Positions 26,320-35,426 of a stretch of DNA of 64,000 bases are shown one piece after another. Both the position numbers and the translations under genes were made by a program. The stretch is from NCBI GenBank assembly GCA_041675285.1, contig JBAYTZ010000009.1:1-64000 (forward strand). Reading direction: 5' to 3'. Origin of the DNA: Candidatus Delongbacteria bacterium. Lineage in GTDB: Bacteria; CAIWAD01. Numbering within the stretch: position 1 is the stretch's first letter; each line of letters opens with the position of its first letter. The notes under the pieces were generated by a model that worked only from the letters and a program-made list of their open reading frames with translations, was not told the DNA's origin and did no database searches.

Positions 26320-29300
26320 ATGAACCGTCGCACCCTGATGGCTGCCGGCCTCGGCCTGGCCCTGTTGTCCACGGCCCGGGCCGCTGTCTACACCACCTAT
26401 CACTGGCACCAGCAGCAGCCCATCTACTGGCCGCAGACCTCGGCCCTGGGTCCGCCGGCCATCGAGACGGCCTGGGAATCCATCCAGCGTAGGAACGCCG
26501 GAGCCGCCCACCCGGAGAATGACGTGGCCGAGATCTTCAGCGTGGCCGACCGCGTGGCCGCCTACCAGGGCCGGATGCGCGACGCCGTGGGCCTGATGAG
26601 CGGTCCCAGTTCCGGCGCCCAGGTGAGCTACGCGGGCTGCCTGATCGACAACATCGCCAGCCTGGGCGCGCACTTTTCCCTGGGCTACAGCCCGTCGTGG
26701 AACCAGGGCATCCGCCAGGCCCGCGGCTGGCTCACGCCGGGCGGCCTGCCGCGCCTGGACCTGGTGCTGACGCCCTACCACCACAGCATCGCGCCCCTGA
26801 TCGACGAAGAGGCCCTGCGGATGGAGATCCGCATCGCCAAGCTGGCCCACGCCCGGGCCTGGGGCAGCGCGCCGGGGCTCTCGTCGGGCTTCTTCCCGCC
26901 GGAGATGTGCTTCAGCGAACGCATCATCCCCGTGCTGGCGGAGGAAGGAGTTCAGTGGACTTTCGTCCCCAATACCCACCTCAGCCGGGCCTGCGCGAAC
27001 TTTCCGCTGATCCTGGGCACGGGGGGCGAGAACTGTGATCCGCCCAACCGCGCCGACCAGCTCAATCCCGCCCAGAGCACCTGGTGGAGCCGCACCATCA
27101 GCCGCGGCTGCACGCCCACCAATGCCGCTCCCTTTGCGATGCGGCCCCACAAGGCCGAGTATGTGAACCCCGAAACGGGCGTGGCCAGCTCCGTCACCGT
27201 GGTGCCGATGGAGATGGCCATGAGCTGGCAGGACGGCTACCAGATGTACGGGCTGGAGGACATCAACCAGGTGGCGGCGACCAGCGAGGCCGCCCAGCCG
27301 CTGCTCATTGTGCTGGGCCACGACGGCGACAACGCCTGGGGCGGCGGCTACAGCTACTACCTGGAGAGCGTGCCCCAGTTCACCAGCCAGGCCGTGGCCG
27401 CGGGCTACACGCCCACCGTCGTGCAGCAGTATCTGCTAGAGCATCCGGTCTCCGCCGCGGACCTCGTCCACGTGGAGGACGGCGGCTGGGTGAACGCCGA
27501 CGGCGATTTCGGCAGCCCGGATTTCATCAACTGGAACTGGCCCCTCACCGGCCCCGACGGCTTCGACATCCCCGGCGGCTGGGCCGAGGACGAGCGCAAC
27601 TGGGCCGTGATCACCGCCGCCCAGAACTACGTGCAGACCGCCGCCGAGCTGGACGGCAACGTGGATCCCGCCAGCGTGATGGACCCCGTGGCCCATCCGG
27701 CCAGCGCGGCCGAACTGGCGTGGCACCACTTCCTGCCCGCGCTGGAGAGCGGCTACATGTATTACGGCGCGGCGCTGGACATGGAACTCAAGCCCACCGT
27801 GGCCTGCAACACGGCCATCGGCCACGCCAGCCAGGTGATCGGCTCCGGCGCGGGGGAGACCACGCCGCCCACCATCTGGGCGCCCCAGCAACTGCCCCAC
27901 AATCCGGGCGAGACGGGCTTCGGCAGCCTCTGGGGCTACACGCCCACCTTCCACAGCCGCGACTTCTGGATCTGGAGTTTCGTGCACGACGTCTCCGGCC
28001 TGGACAGCGTGAGCTGGCACTACCGCATTGACGCCGACGGACTGAACCCGCTGGGCAGCCACCAGAACGAGACCTTCGCCGGCGGGCCGGAAGTGGGCTC
28101 CTGGCGCAGCCGGCCCATGAACCGCCGCGTGTTTCCCACGGGCAACGTCTACAACGACCCCAACATCAACTTCTCCGTGCTGCCCACGGCCATCGCTGAT
28201 GAATACTGGATCCACGTGACGGAGCCCGAGCTGACCGCCACCGGCGGCCTGCTCATCGACTATTACGTGGAAGCCCGGGACACGCGCGGCAACGTCAAGA
28301 AGAGCCCCATCCTGCACACCTGGATCGGCACGGGCGAGGGCCAGGGCGGCGGAACGGGGGACGAGCGCGTCTCCTGGTGGCCCGTGCCCGCCCAGGCCGG
28401 CCAGGCCTTCACCGTGCAGTACCGGCTGGAGGGCGGTCCGCTGCCGGCGGGAACGAACCCCGTCTATCTGCACTACGGCTTCAACGGCTGGGAGGGCGTG
28501 GCGGACGTGGCCCTCAGCTGGGCGGCAGACAGCGCGGCCTGGCGCGGCACTCTGACCCTGCCCCAGGGCGCCGAGCAGGTGGACTTCGTGTTCCACGACA
28601 ACCTGGGCCACTGGGACAACCACAGCGGCCAGGACTGGCACGTGCCCGTGGAAGGCGCGGCGGCGGACTGGGTAATGGACGGCGCGCTGGATCCGGACGC
28701 CCTGCTGCTGGCCCAGAATGCGGGTCTGCAGCTCTGGGGCGGCTGGAACGGCAGCCGGCTCTACCTGGCGGGCACGCCGGCCCAGAACGCGCGCGACCAT
28801 TTCCTCTTCGTGTCCGCGCCCCCCGGCGCCCTGCGCGCCGCGCCCTGGGCCAAGGCCGGCCAGGTGGCGGGCTGGGGCGGCTATCTGGCCAACGAGGTTA
28901 GCAACGGCTGGTGCGGCTGGTTCGACGCCGGCGCCGGGGCGCCGGTTCAGGCCCGCGGCGCCGTGCTCGAGGGCAGCCTGGATCCCGCCGCGCTCTTCGG
29001 CGCGCTGCCGGACACGGTTTGGCTGGCGCTGGGCGCCTTTGGCAACGCCGATGGCGGCGCTCTGCAGGCGCAGGTCCCGCTCGCGCTCGACGGCGACGGC
29101 AGTCTGGAGGCCGGGGAATGGCTGGCCTTCCCGCTGGCCACGCCCGGGTTCGGGTCGGTGGAGGATTTGAGCATTCTACGGCAGGCGGACGGCAGCATCC
29201 GGCTGGCCTGGACGGCGCCGACCCCGCCGGCGGGCTGGACGCTGGCCGGCTTCGCGGTGGAGGGCTCGCCCACGGGCTACGGCGGCTGGCAGGGCCTGGC

Positions 29301-29391
29301 TCTGACCGGGGCCACCAGCTGGACGGATGGTGCCACCCCCGGCCTGCCCCAGCGCGGCTATCGCGTGCGGGCCCGCTACGAGCGGCGCTGA
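26320..29391 (+). CDS. Exported glycoside hydrolase family 57-type protein with starch-binding-like module
   Basis: A 1023-aa exported protein with a signal peptide at residues 1-21. The N-terminal domain shows GH57 landmarks: YHWHQQQPIY near residue 27, FFPPEMCFSE with likely nucleophile E195, and GHDGDNAWGGG with D335 or D337 as candidate acid. GH57 enzymes act on alpha-glucans. About residues 680-780 look like a carbohydrate-binding module (YLHYGFNGWEGV). The C-terminus is a beta-rich region ending in a fibronectin-III-like segment. The ATG at 26320 follows GCGGAGATCC. Probable role: extracellular or periplasmic glucan breakdown. The GH13 gene at 34065 may act with it. Confidence 0.8.
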   Translation: MNRRTLMAAGLGLALLSTARAAVYTTYHWHQQQPIYWPQTSALGPPAIETAWESIQRRNAGAAHPENDVAEIFSVADRVAAYQGRMRDAVGLMSGPSSGAQVSYAGCLIDNIASLGAHFSLGYSPSWNQGIRQARGWLTPGGLPRLDLVLTPYHHSIAPLIDEEALRMEIRIAKLAHARAWGSAPGLSSGFFPPEMCFSERIIPVLAEEGVQWTFVPNTHLSRACANFPLILGTGGENCDPPNRADQLNPAQSTWWSRTISRGCTPTNAAPFAMRPHKAEYVNPETGVASSVTVVPMEMAMSWQDGYQMYGLEDINQVAATSEAAQPLLIVLGHDGDNAWGGGYSYYLESVPQFTSQAVAAGYTPTVVQQYLLEHPVSAADLVHVEDGGWVNADGDFGSPDFINWNWPLTGPDGFDIPGGWAEDERNWAVITAAQNYVQTAAELDGNVDPASVMDPVAHPASAAELAWHHFLPALESGYMYYGAALDMELKPTVACNTAIGHASQVIGSGAGETTPPTIWAPQQLPHNPGETGFGSLWGYTPTFHSRDFWIWSFVHDVSGLDSVSWHYRIDADGLNPLGSHQNETFAGGPEVGSWRSRPMNRRVFPTGNVYNDPNINFSVLPTAIADEYWIHVTEPELTATGGLLIDYYVEARDTRGNVKKSPILHTWIGTGEGQGGGTGDERVSWWPVPAQAGQAFTVQYRLEGGPLPAGTNPVYLHYGFNGWEGVADVALSWAADSAAWRGTLTLPQGAEQVDFVFHDNLGHWDNHSGQDWHVPVEGAAADWVMDGALDPDALLLAQNAGLQLWGGWNGSRLYLAGTPAQNARDHFLFVSAPPGALRAAPWAKAGQVAGWGGYLANEVSNGWCGWFDAGAGAPVQARGAVLEGSLDPAALFGALPDTVWLALGAFGNADGGALQAQVPLALDGDGSLEAGEWLAFPLATPGFGSVEDLSILRQADGSIRLAWTAPTPPAGWTLAGFAVEGSPTGYGGWQGLALTGATSWTDGATPGLPQRGYRVRARYERR

Positions 29392-29697
29392 GCGTCTCCC
29401 GCGGTTTTCACCACAGAGATGCAGAGGCACAGTTTTTTTGGGGGAGTATTGCCGGAGTGGGGGTGGCTTAGCCTGTCAGACATGGTGCACACGAGGGCTT
29501 GAAGAATCAAAGATGAACTGGACCGCGTGAGGTGAAGGCCAGTGGTCTGACCGCCCAGGCACTAGTTCCAACCGCAGGGCAGAGATTGCAAGAGATAGAA
29601 AGGCAGGCTGTGGGATGATCCACGCTCCAGCTTCACTCCAGCTTTCCGTGTCTCTGTGTCTCCGTGTCTCTGTGTTTGTTCCAAGAACGGGAAAGGC
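29392..29697. repeat. CACAGAG/CTCTGTG paired-arm element between the GH57 and EamA genes
   Basis: The left arm (29405-29432, CCACAGAGATGCAGAGGCAC) and right arm (29642-29680, with GTGTCTCTGTGTCTCCGTGT) are inverted copies. They flank about 210 bases of unrelated sequence starting with seven Ts. A conserved tail after the right arm (GTTCCAAGA ... GAGCCC) reaches the start codon of the next gene. No gene is supported inside. Confidence 0.75.
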
Positions 29698-30603
29698 GTG
29701 AGCCCGCTAACGGGCATCGCGGCCGCGCTGGGCGCGGCCCTCCTCTGGGTGTTGGCCACGCGCCTCTTCCAGGGCGCCGGCAGCCGCCTGCCCGCGCTGG
29801 AACTCAACCTCTGCAAGGGCGCCTGCGCTCTGCTGCTCTTCAGCCTGACCCTGCCCTTCACCCTCCCCGGCACTCCGCGGCCCGACGGCGCGGCCCTGGG
29901 CCTGCTGGTCCTCTCCGGTGTGCTGGGCATCGGACTGGGGGACACGGCCTACTTCCGCGCGCTGGGCGTGCTGGGCACCCGCCGGGTCCTGCTGCTGGAA
30001 CTGCTGGCCGCGCCCACGGCGGCCGGGCTCTCCTGGCTGGCGCTGCAGGAGACGCTGCGCCCCGCGGCCTGGCTGGGCCTGGGGCTGACCCTGGTCGGCG
30101 TGGGCCTGGCGGTCTGGGGGGGATTCCGCCCGGAGGGCGCGCGTCGCCTCCCGCCCGCCGCGCTGCTCTGGGGCCTGCTGGCCGCGCTCTGCCAAGGCGG
30201 CGGCCTGGTGCTGGCCCGCGGGGCCTTCCACGCCACCGGAATGGATCCCGCGCTGGCGGCGGGTCTCCGGCTGGCGGCCGGGGAGGCGGCGCTGCTACTG
30301 GCCTGGTCCTTCAGTTCTACCGGGGCGGGCCGGCGGGCCTGGCAGGCTCTGCGCACGGATCGGCTCTGGCTGCGCGTGGCCGGCGCGGCCCTGCTGGGCA
30401 CCTGGCTGGGCATCTGGCTGCAGCAGGTCTCGCTGGCGCGCCTGCCCGCGGGCGTGGCCCAGACCCTGCTCTCCACGGCCCCGCTCTTCGCCCTGCTGCT
30501 GGCCCGCCTGTCCGGACGCCGGACGGGCGCCCTGGCCTGGGCGGGGGCAGCCCTGGCCCTGGCGGGCATCTTTCTGCTCAGCTCGGGCCTCGGCCGGGCC
30601 TGA
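29698..30603 (+). CDS. EamA-family (DMT superfamily) transporter
   Basis: A 301-aa protein with ten hydrophobic helices in two EamA halves, typical of drug/metabolite transporters. Markers are GIGLGDTAYFRALGVLG in the first half and WLQQVSLARLPAGVAQTLLS in the second. The substrate is unknown. The GTG at 29698 is the first start followed by membrane-type sequence. It lies inside the conserved tail of the repeat element, so the first six or so codons are repeat-derived. GGGAAAGG precedes it closely. Confidence 0.82.
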   Translation: MSPLTGIAAALGAALLWVLATRLFQGAGSRLPALELNLCKGACALLLFSLTLPFTLPGTPRPDGAALGLLVLSGVLGIGLGDTAYFRALGVLGTRRVLLLELLAAPTAAGLSWLALQETLRPAAWLGLGLTLVGVGLAVWGGFRPEGARRLPPAALLWGLLAALCQGGGLVLARGAFHATGMDPALAAGLRLAAGEAALLLAWSFSSTGAGRRAWQALRTDRLWLRVAGAALLGTWLGIWLQQVSLARLPAGVAQTLLSTAPLFALLLARLSGRRTGALAWAGAALALAGIFLLSSGLGRA

Positions 30604-30872
30604 TCCTGGTTGAAGGTCTCCTGGGTATCACACCACAGGGACACAGAGGCACAGAGAGCTGATGCAGATCAACTCAGGAAGAACATGGTGGGGGTGAGGG
30701 GGCCGAAACCAGTGAGACCTACAACCAGGCTGGCCAATCGACCACTGTCCAATCAGAAGACCACCGCTTGTTTGTTTTCTCTGTGTCTCCGTGGCTCTGT
30801 GTTCGTTCCAAGATTGAGCAGGGCCTGAGCCCACTGCCGGGCAACCCGGCGCGCCGCGTGCTACCTTGGGCC
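30604..30872. repeat. Second CACAGAG/CTCTGTG paired-arm element
   Basis: Left arm at 30630-30659 (CCACAGGGACACAGAGGCAC) and right arm at 30774-30812 (CTCTGTGTCTCCGTGGCTCT). The GTTCCAAGA...GAGCCC tail is shared with the previous element. The interior of about 115 bases is unlike the other elements. A promoter-like sequence follows at 30859. Confidence 0.75.
30859..30867 (+). promoter_or_regulatory. Extended -10 promoter for the haem lipoprotein gene
   Basis: TGC-TACCTT followed by GGGCC ends only 5 bases before the ATG at 30873. If this -10 is used, the transcript would be leaderless or nearly so. Confidence 0.4.
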
Positions 30873-31496
30873 ATGCGAGGACCACTTCCCACTTTCAACT
30901 TGATTCTCGGTCTACTGCTGAGCGCCTGGACGCTGGGTTGCGGCGGCCGACCCGCCCCCGGACCGGCCAGCCGGCGGGAGGCCGATTTGGTGCGGCCGGT
31001 GGGCCACGCGCTGGCCCAGGCCTTGCAGCACGGGCTGCGGGCCGAGCTGCTGGGCGCGCTGGAAGCCGGCGGACCGGCGGGCGCCGTGCGCGTCTGCAGC
31101 GTCCGGGCCCAGCAGCTGGCGCAGGAGCTGGGCGCGGCGGCCTCGCCTCCAGCCGAGCTGCGCCGGGTGAGCCGCCGGGCGCGCAACCCCCTGGACGCCC
31201 CAGACGAGTGGGATCTCCAGGCGCTGGAGCTGTTCGAGGGCGCGGAGCGCGACTCGGGCCACCTGCCGGAGGACTGGGTGCTGCGTCTGGAGCGGGCGGG
31301 CGAACTGCGCTACCGCTACTACACGCCCATCGTGACGGGCGCGCCCTGCCTGGCCTGTCACGGGGAGACTTTGTCGGACACGGTGCGCGCGGTGCTGGCC
31401 ACGCTCTACCCCCAAGATCCGGCCACGGGCTATCGCGAAGGCGAGCTGCGCGGCCTCGTGCGGGTGGAACTGGACGCCGCCGCTTTTTCCAACTAG
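30873..31496 (+). CDS. DUF3365/Tll0287-like c-type haem lipoprotein
   Basis: A 207-aa lipoprotein: a hydrophobic signal followed by the lipobox TLGC with C23. The mature part matches the DUF3365 (Tll0287-like) domain, with RRARNPLDAPDEWDLQALEL, YYTPIVTGAPCLACHGE and a C-terminal YPQDPATGYREGELRG. C159-x2-C162-H163 is a c-type haem attachment site. Such domains often sit in sensors; here the protein stands alone as a lipoprotein and may be a periplasmic redox sensor or electron carrier. The earlier in-frame start would read repeat DNA and is rejected. Confidence 0.82.
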   Translation: MRGPLPTFNLILGLLLSAWTLGCGGRPAPGPASRREADLVRPVGHALAQALQHGLRAELLGALEAGGPAGAVRVCSVRAQQLAQELGAAASPPAELRRVSRRARNPLDAPDEWDLQALELFEGAERDSGHLPEDWVLRLERAGELRYRYYTPIVTGAPCLACHGETLSDTVRAVLATLYPQDPATGYREGELRGLVRVELDAAAFSN

Positions 31497-31505
31497 AGGA
31501 CGAGC

Positions 31506-32117
31506 ATGAATTTTCCCCCGCCCTTCTACCGCTGGCGGCCTCATCCCTGGCACGGTCTGGACGTCGGACCCGAGCCGCCGCGCCGCCTCAATGCCTACAT
31601 CGAAATCACGCCCTTCGACCTGGTCAAATACGAAGTGGACAAGGCCACGGGCTACCTGCGCGTGGACCGGCCCCAGCGCACCAGTTCCCAGCCGCCGGCG
31701 CTATATGGCTTCGTGCCGCGCACCTACTGCGGCCGCCGGGTGGGCGCGCTCTCGCCCACGGCCAGCCGCGGGGACGGCGACCCGTTGGACATCTGCGTGA
31801 TCAGCGAGCGGCCCGTCAACCGCAGCGAAGTCATCCTGACGGCCAAGGTGCTGGGCGGGATCCAGATGGTGGACGGGGGCGAGGCCGATGACAAGATCAT
31901 CGCCGTGCTGGCCAACGACAACATCTGGGGCGGGGCGGAAAGCCTGGACGACGTGCCCCACGTGCTGATCGAGCGTCTGCGCCACTATTTCTCCACCTAC
32001 AAGTTGATCCCGGGCAAGGAGTCCGACATCGAGGCGGAAGTGATCTACGACGTGGAGCACGCGCTGCGGGTGGTGGAGGCCTCCATGGCCGACTACGCCG
32101 AGGAGTTCGGTGGCTGA
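31506..32117 (+). CDS. ppa: Inorganic pyrophosphatase (family I)
   Basis: Hydrolyses pyrophosphate to phosphate and drives biosynthetic reactions; cytoplasmic and magnesium-dependent. The 203-aa sequence shows EITPFDLVKYEVDKATG, YGFVPRTYCG, the metal-binding GDGDPLDICV and GGIQMVDGGEADDKIIAV. The usual small residues before VKYE are replaced by TPFDL, and the protein is longer than the 175-aa E. coli form, closer to clades with an extended N-terminus. It overlaps the following methyltransferase gene by 8 bp. Confidence 0.93.
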   Translation: MNFPPPFYRWRPHPWHGLDVGPEPPRRLNAYIEITPFDLVKYEVDKATGYLRVDRPQRTSSQPPALYGFVPRTYCGRRVGALSPTASRGDGDPLDICVISERPVNRSEVILTAKVLGGIQMVDGGEADDKIIAVLANDNIWGGAESLDDVPHVLIERLRHYFSTYKLIPGKESDIEAEVIYDVEHALRVVEASMADYAEEFGG

Positions 32118-32841
32118 GGAACCCTTCCGCGATCCCCTGGCCGAGCTGCTGGGGGAGGCGGGTCTGGGCCGCTGCCTGGACCTGGCCTCCGGCCGGGGCG
32201 CCTTCAGCGGCCGGCTGGCCGCGCTGGCACCGGCCACCTGCTGGATCCTGCTGGACACGGACTTGGCGCAGCTGCGCGAGGCTCGGGCCGGGCTGGGTCC
32301 GCAGCTGGGCGCACCCCTGCTGCCGCTCCAGTCCCGGGCCGAGCGCGTGCCGCTGGCCGCGGGCAGCCTGGACACGGTGGCCCTCTCCTTTTCCCTGCAC
32401 CATCTGGGGCGGCCGGGTCGCGTGCTGCGCGAGGCCTGCCGCCTGCTGAAGCCCGGCGGGCGGCTGATCCTGGCCGAACCGCTGGCGGACGGCCTGCGCC
32501 CGCTGCAGACCATCCACCGCGACCTGCACCACCTCTCGGCCCGGCTGGACCGCCGGCTGGGGCGCTGCCACCGGCCCACCTATCCGCTGCGCGCGCTACG
32601 CCGGCTTTTGGACGGGCTGCCGCTGGCCTGGCGCTCGACCTGCTGGCGGCCGGCGGATCTGCCGCCCACGGAAACGGCCCAGCTGGCTCCCGTGCTGGAC
32701 ACGCTGAGCCGCCTGGACGCCGAACTGCGGCGCCGCCACCTGCCCGGTCTGCGACGCCGGCTGGCGGAGATCCGGGTCCGCGTGGAGCGCGAGGGCTACG
32801 GTTGCCAGACCCAATACCTGGCCGTGGGAGTGCGCCGATGA
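32110..32841 (+). CDS. SAM-dependent methyltransferase (class I)
   Basis: A 243-aa methyltransferase. Motif I is CLDLASGRGAFS, an acidic residue in LLDTD ends strand 2, the post-I region has DTVALSFSLHHLGRP, and LKPGGRLILAEP is typical of the Methyltransf_11 group. The C-terminal 90 residues are Arg/Leu-rich and helical. The substrate is unknown. The GTG start at 32110 lies inside the end of ppa with GAGGAG just upstream. It overlaps the aminotransferase gene by 4 bp. Confidence 0.78.
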   Translation: MAEEPFRDPLAELLGEAGLGRCLDLASGRGAFSGRLAALAPATCWILLDTDLAQLREARAGLGPQLGAPLLPLQSRAERVPLAAGSLDTVALSFSLHHLGRPGRVLREACRLLKPGGRLILAEPLADGLRPLQTIHRDLHHLSARLDRRLGRCHRPTYPLRALRRLLDGLPLAWRSTCWRPADLPPTETAQLAPVLDTLSRLDAELRRRHLPGLRRRLAEIRVRVEREGYGCQTQYLAVGVRR

Positions 32842-34007
32842 CGACCGCCTGGGAGGGCCCGGCCGAGCTGCGTCAGCAGTTCCTGCTGGACCCGGAGATC
32901 GCCTTCCTCAACCACGGCTCCTTCGGGGCCTGCCCGCGACCTGTGCTGGCCCGCCAGGGCGAACTGCGCACCCGGTTGGAGCAGGAGCCTGTCCGCTTCT
33001 TGTATCACCACCTGCCGGAGTGGCTGGCGGAGGCCCGGGCCGCCCTGGCCAGCGCCTTGGATTGCGCGGGTTCCGAGCTGGCCTACCAGGTCAACGTCAC
33101 GGCGGCCCTGAACCTGGTGATCCGCTGTCTGCCCCTGCAGGCCGGTGACGAGATCCTGCTGGGCGACCACGAGTACGGCGCGCTGCTGCGCGCCTGGCAG
33201 GCCGAGGCCGGGCGGCGCGGGCTGCGGATTCGCGTGGTGGAGCTGCCCTGGCCGCGGCCCACGGCGGAGGCCCTGGTCCAGGCCTTTGAAGTCGCCGCCG
33301 GCCCCGCCACGCGGGTCCTGTTCTTCAGCCACATCTCCTCGCCCACGGCCCTGCGCCTGCCGGCGGAGGAACTGGTGGCCCTGGCCCGCCGGCGCGGCTG
33401 GCTCAGCCTGGTGGACGGCGCCCACGCGCCGGGCCAGCTGCCGCTTTCCATCCGCGCCCTGGACGCCGACGTCTACGCGGGCAACTGCCACAAGTGGCTG
33501 CTGGCCCCCAAGGGTTGCGGCTTCCTGCAGGTGCCGGCGCGCCACCAGGCTTGGGTGGAGCCGCTGGTCACGAGCTGGGGCAACCAGAACCGCCCGGAGG
33601 CCGAGCGGCGCGGCGCCTTCCTGGATGAGCTGGAGTGGGCGGGTACCACGGATCCCTGCGCCTGGCTGGCCCTGCCCGCGGCGCTGGAATTCCGCCGCCG
33701 CTGGGACTGGGACGAGCGCGCCGCCCTGGGCCGGGAACGGCTCCAGGAGTGGGGTGACCGGCTCTGCGCGCGGCTGGGCCTGGAGCGCGTCACCGAGCGC
33801 GACCCGAGCCTGCAGATGCTGGCCCTGGGTCTGCCGCCGCTGGATGCTGTCGCCCTGCACGGCGCTCTGTTCGAGCGCTTCGGCGTGGAAGTGCCGGCCC
33901 ACGAGTTCCGTGGCCGGCCGCTGCTGCGCGTCTCGCTGCAGCCCTATAACCGCGAGGCGGACCTGCTGCGCTTGGAGCAGGCGCTGGCAGCCCTGCTGCC
34001 GCGCTGA
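32838..34007 (+). CDS. PLP-dependent aminotransferase class V (isopenicillin-N-epimerase-like)
   Basis: A 389-aa fold-type I PLP enzyme. LNHGSFGACP at the start, DEILLGDHEYGA, LVDGAHAPGQLPL (aspartate contacting the cofactor) and YAGNCHKWLLAPKG with Schiff-base K219 fit the group of isopenicillin N epimerase-like and cysteine desulfurase-like proteins. The substrate is unknown, and an epimerase name would be over-specific. The start ATG is set by the ATGA overlap with the methyltransferase gene, suggesting a joint small-molecule modification step. Confidence 0.85.
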   Translation: MTTAWEGPAELRQQFLLDPEIAFLNHGSFGACPRPVLARQGELRTRLEQEPVRFLYHHLPEWLAEARAALASALDCAGSELAYQVNVTAALNLVIRCLPLQAGDEILLGDHEYGALLRAWQAEAGRRGLRIRVVELPWPRPTAEALVQAFEVAAGPATRVLFFSHISSPTALRLPAEELVALARRRGWLSLVDGAHAPGQLPLSIRALDADVYAGNCHKWLLAPKGCGFLQVPARHQAWVEPLVTSWGNQNRPEAERRGAFLDELEWAGTTDPCAWLALPAALEFRRRWDWDERAALGRERLQEWGDRLCARLGLERVTERDPSLQMLALGLPPLDAVALHGALFERFGVEVPAHEFRGRPLLRVSLQPYNREADLLRLEQALAALLPR

Positions 34008-34064
34008 GCGCCACGGCGCACGCACAAGGGGGACCGGAGTGGAACACAGCCAAGGAGGTCGGAG

Positions 34065-35426
34065 ATGGGACGCGCACACGGGACGCTCGCACTGTTGGCC
34101 CTGCTGGTCATGAAGGCCGGCGCGCTGGAACCCGTCGCGGACGAGCGCCGGCCGGATCCGCGCTGGGGGCGCCAGGTGATCTACGAAGTCAACCTGCGGC
34201 AGTTCTCGGCGGAGGGGACCCTGGACGCCTTCCGCGGGCACCTGCCCCGGCTGCGCGAGCTGGGCGTGGACATCCTCTGGCTGATGCCCATTTTCCCCGT
34301 GGGCCTGGAGAACCGCAAGGGCGGCCTGGGCAGCCCCTACTCGGTGCGCGACTACCGCGCCGTCAACCCCGAGCTGGGCAGCCTGGAGGATCTGCGCGAG
34401 CTGACGCGGGAAGCCCACGCCCTGGGCATGAGCGTGATCCTCGACTGGGTGGCCAACCACTGCGCCTGGGACAATCCGCTGGTGACCCAGCAGCCCGAGT
34501 GGCTGACCCGCGGGGCGGACGGCCGCCCCCAGCCGCCTGTGGCCGACTGGAGCGACGTGGTGGACCTGGACTACAGCCAGCGCGGGCTGCGCGACTACCA
34601 GATCCAGTCCATGGCCTACTGGCTGCGGATGGCGGACGTGGACGGTTTCCGCTGCGACGTAGCGGGCATGGTGCCGACGGATTTCTGGCAGGAGGTCCGG
34701 CCGGCCCTGGAAGCGGTCAAGCCCGTCTTCCTGCTGGCCGAGTGGGAGGACCCGCTCCTGGCCGGTCCCTTCGACATGAGCTATTCCTGGGACCTGCACC
34801 GCGCCGGCAACGCCTACATGCAGGACAAACTGGGCGTGGACCAGCTGGACTCCCTGCTGCGCGCCGAGGAGGGCCGCTGGCCGGCCGGGCACATCCGCAT
34901 GCGTTTCACCACCAACCACGACGAGAACAGCTGGAACGGCACTGAGGACGAGCGGCTGGGGCCGGCGGCGGACGCCTTCGGCGTGCTGGCCGCCACGCTG
35001 CCGGGCATGCCCCTGCTCTACAACGGGCAGGAGGCCGGGCTGGCCCACCGCCTGAGCTTCTTCGAGAAGGACGAGATCGTCTGGCAGGCCCATCCGCGTC
35101 AGGCGCTCTACGCCAGTCTGAACCGACTCAAGCACCTGAGTCCGGCCCTCTGGGAGACGGACGTGAACGCGGCCAGCTACCGGCGTCTGCCCACGGGCTC
35201 CGCGCCCGGGTCGGAAAAGGTCTGGGCCTTCCTGCGCGGCTCCAGCCAGGAAGACCTGCTCTGCGTGGTCAACCTGGGCGGGGAGCCGATCACCGTGGAG
35301 TTGGCGGATCCCGCGCTCAGCGGCGCCTGGCGCGTCTGGGAGGATGGCGCGCTGGAACACGCTGCCGGCACGCTGCAACTGGAGCTGCCCGCCTGGGGCT
35401 GGCGCCTGCTGCGTCATCCCCGGTGA
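34065..35426 (+). CDS. Exported alpha-amylase family (GH13) glycosidase
   Basis: A 453-aa GH13 enzyme with a signal peptide of about 21 residues. The catalytic triad is visible: nucleophile D198 in DGFRCDVAGM, acid/base E226 in LLAEWEDP and D286 in TNHDENSW. The barrel opens with VIYEVNLRQFS, and MLWLMP-type region 1 appears as ILWLMPIFP. The C-terminal beta domain has LCVVNLGGEPITVEL. It acts on alpha-glucans or related sugars in the periplasm or outside. AAGGAGGTCGGAG precedes the ATG. It overlaps the next transporter gene by 4 bp (GTGA), so sugar release may be linked to transport. Confidence 0.9.
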   Translation: MGRAHGTLALLALLVMKAGALEPVADERRPDPRWGRQVIYEVNLRQFSAEGTLDAFRGHLPRLRELGVDILWLMPIFPVGLENRKGGLGSPYSVRDYRAVNPELGSLEDLRELTREAHALGMSVILDWVANHCAWDNPLVTQQPEWLTRGADGRPQPPVADWSDVVDLDYSQRGLRDYQIQSMAYWLRMADVDGFRCDVAGMVPTDFWQEVRPALEAVKPVFLLAEWEDPLLAGPFDMSYSWDLHRAGNAYMQDKLGVDQLDSLLRAEEGRWPAGHIRMRFTTNHDENSWNGTEDERLGPAADAFGVLAATLPGMPLLYNGQEAGLAHRLSFFEKDEIVWQAHPRQALYASLNRLKHLSPALWETDVNAASYRRLPTGSAPGSEKVWAFLRGSSQEDLLCVVNLGGEPITVELADPALSGAWRVWEDGALEHAAGTLQLELPAWGWRLLRHPR

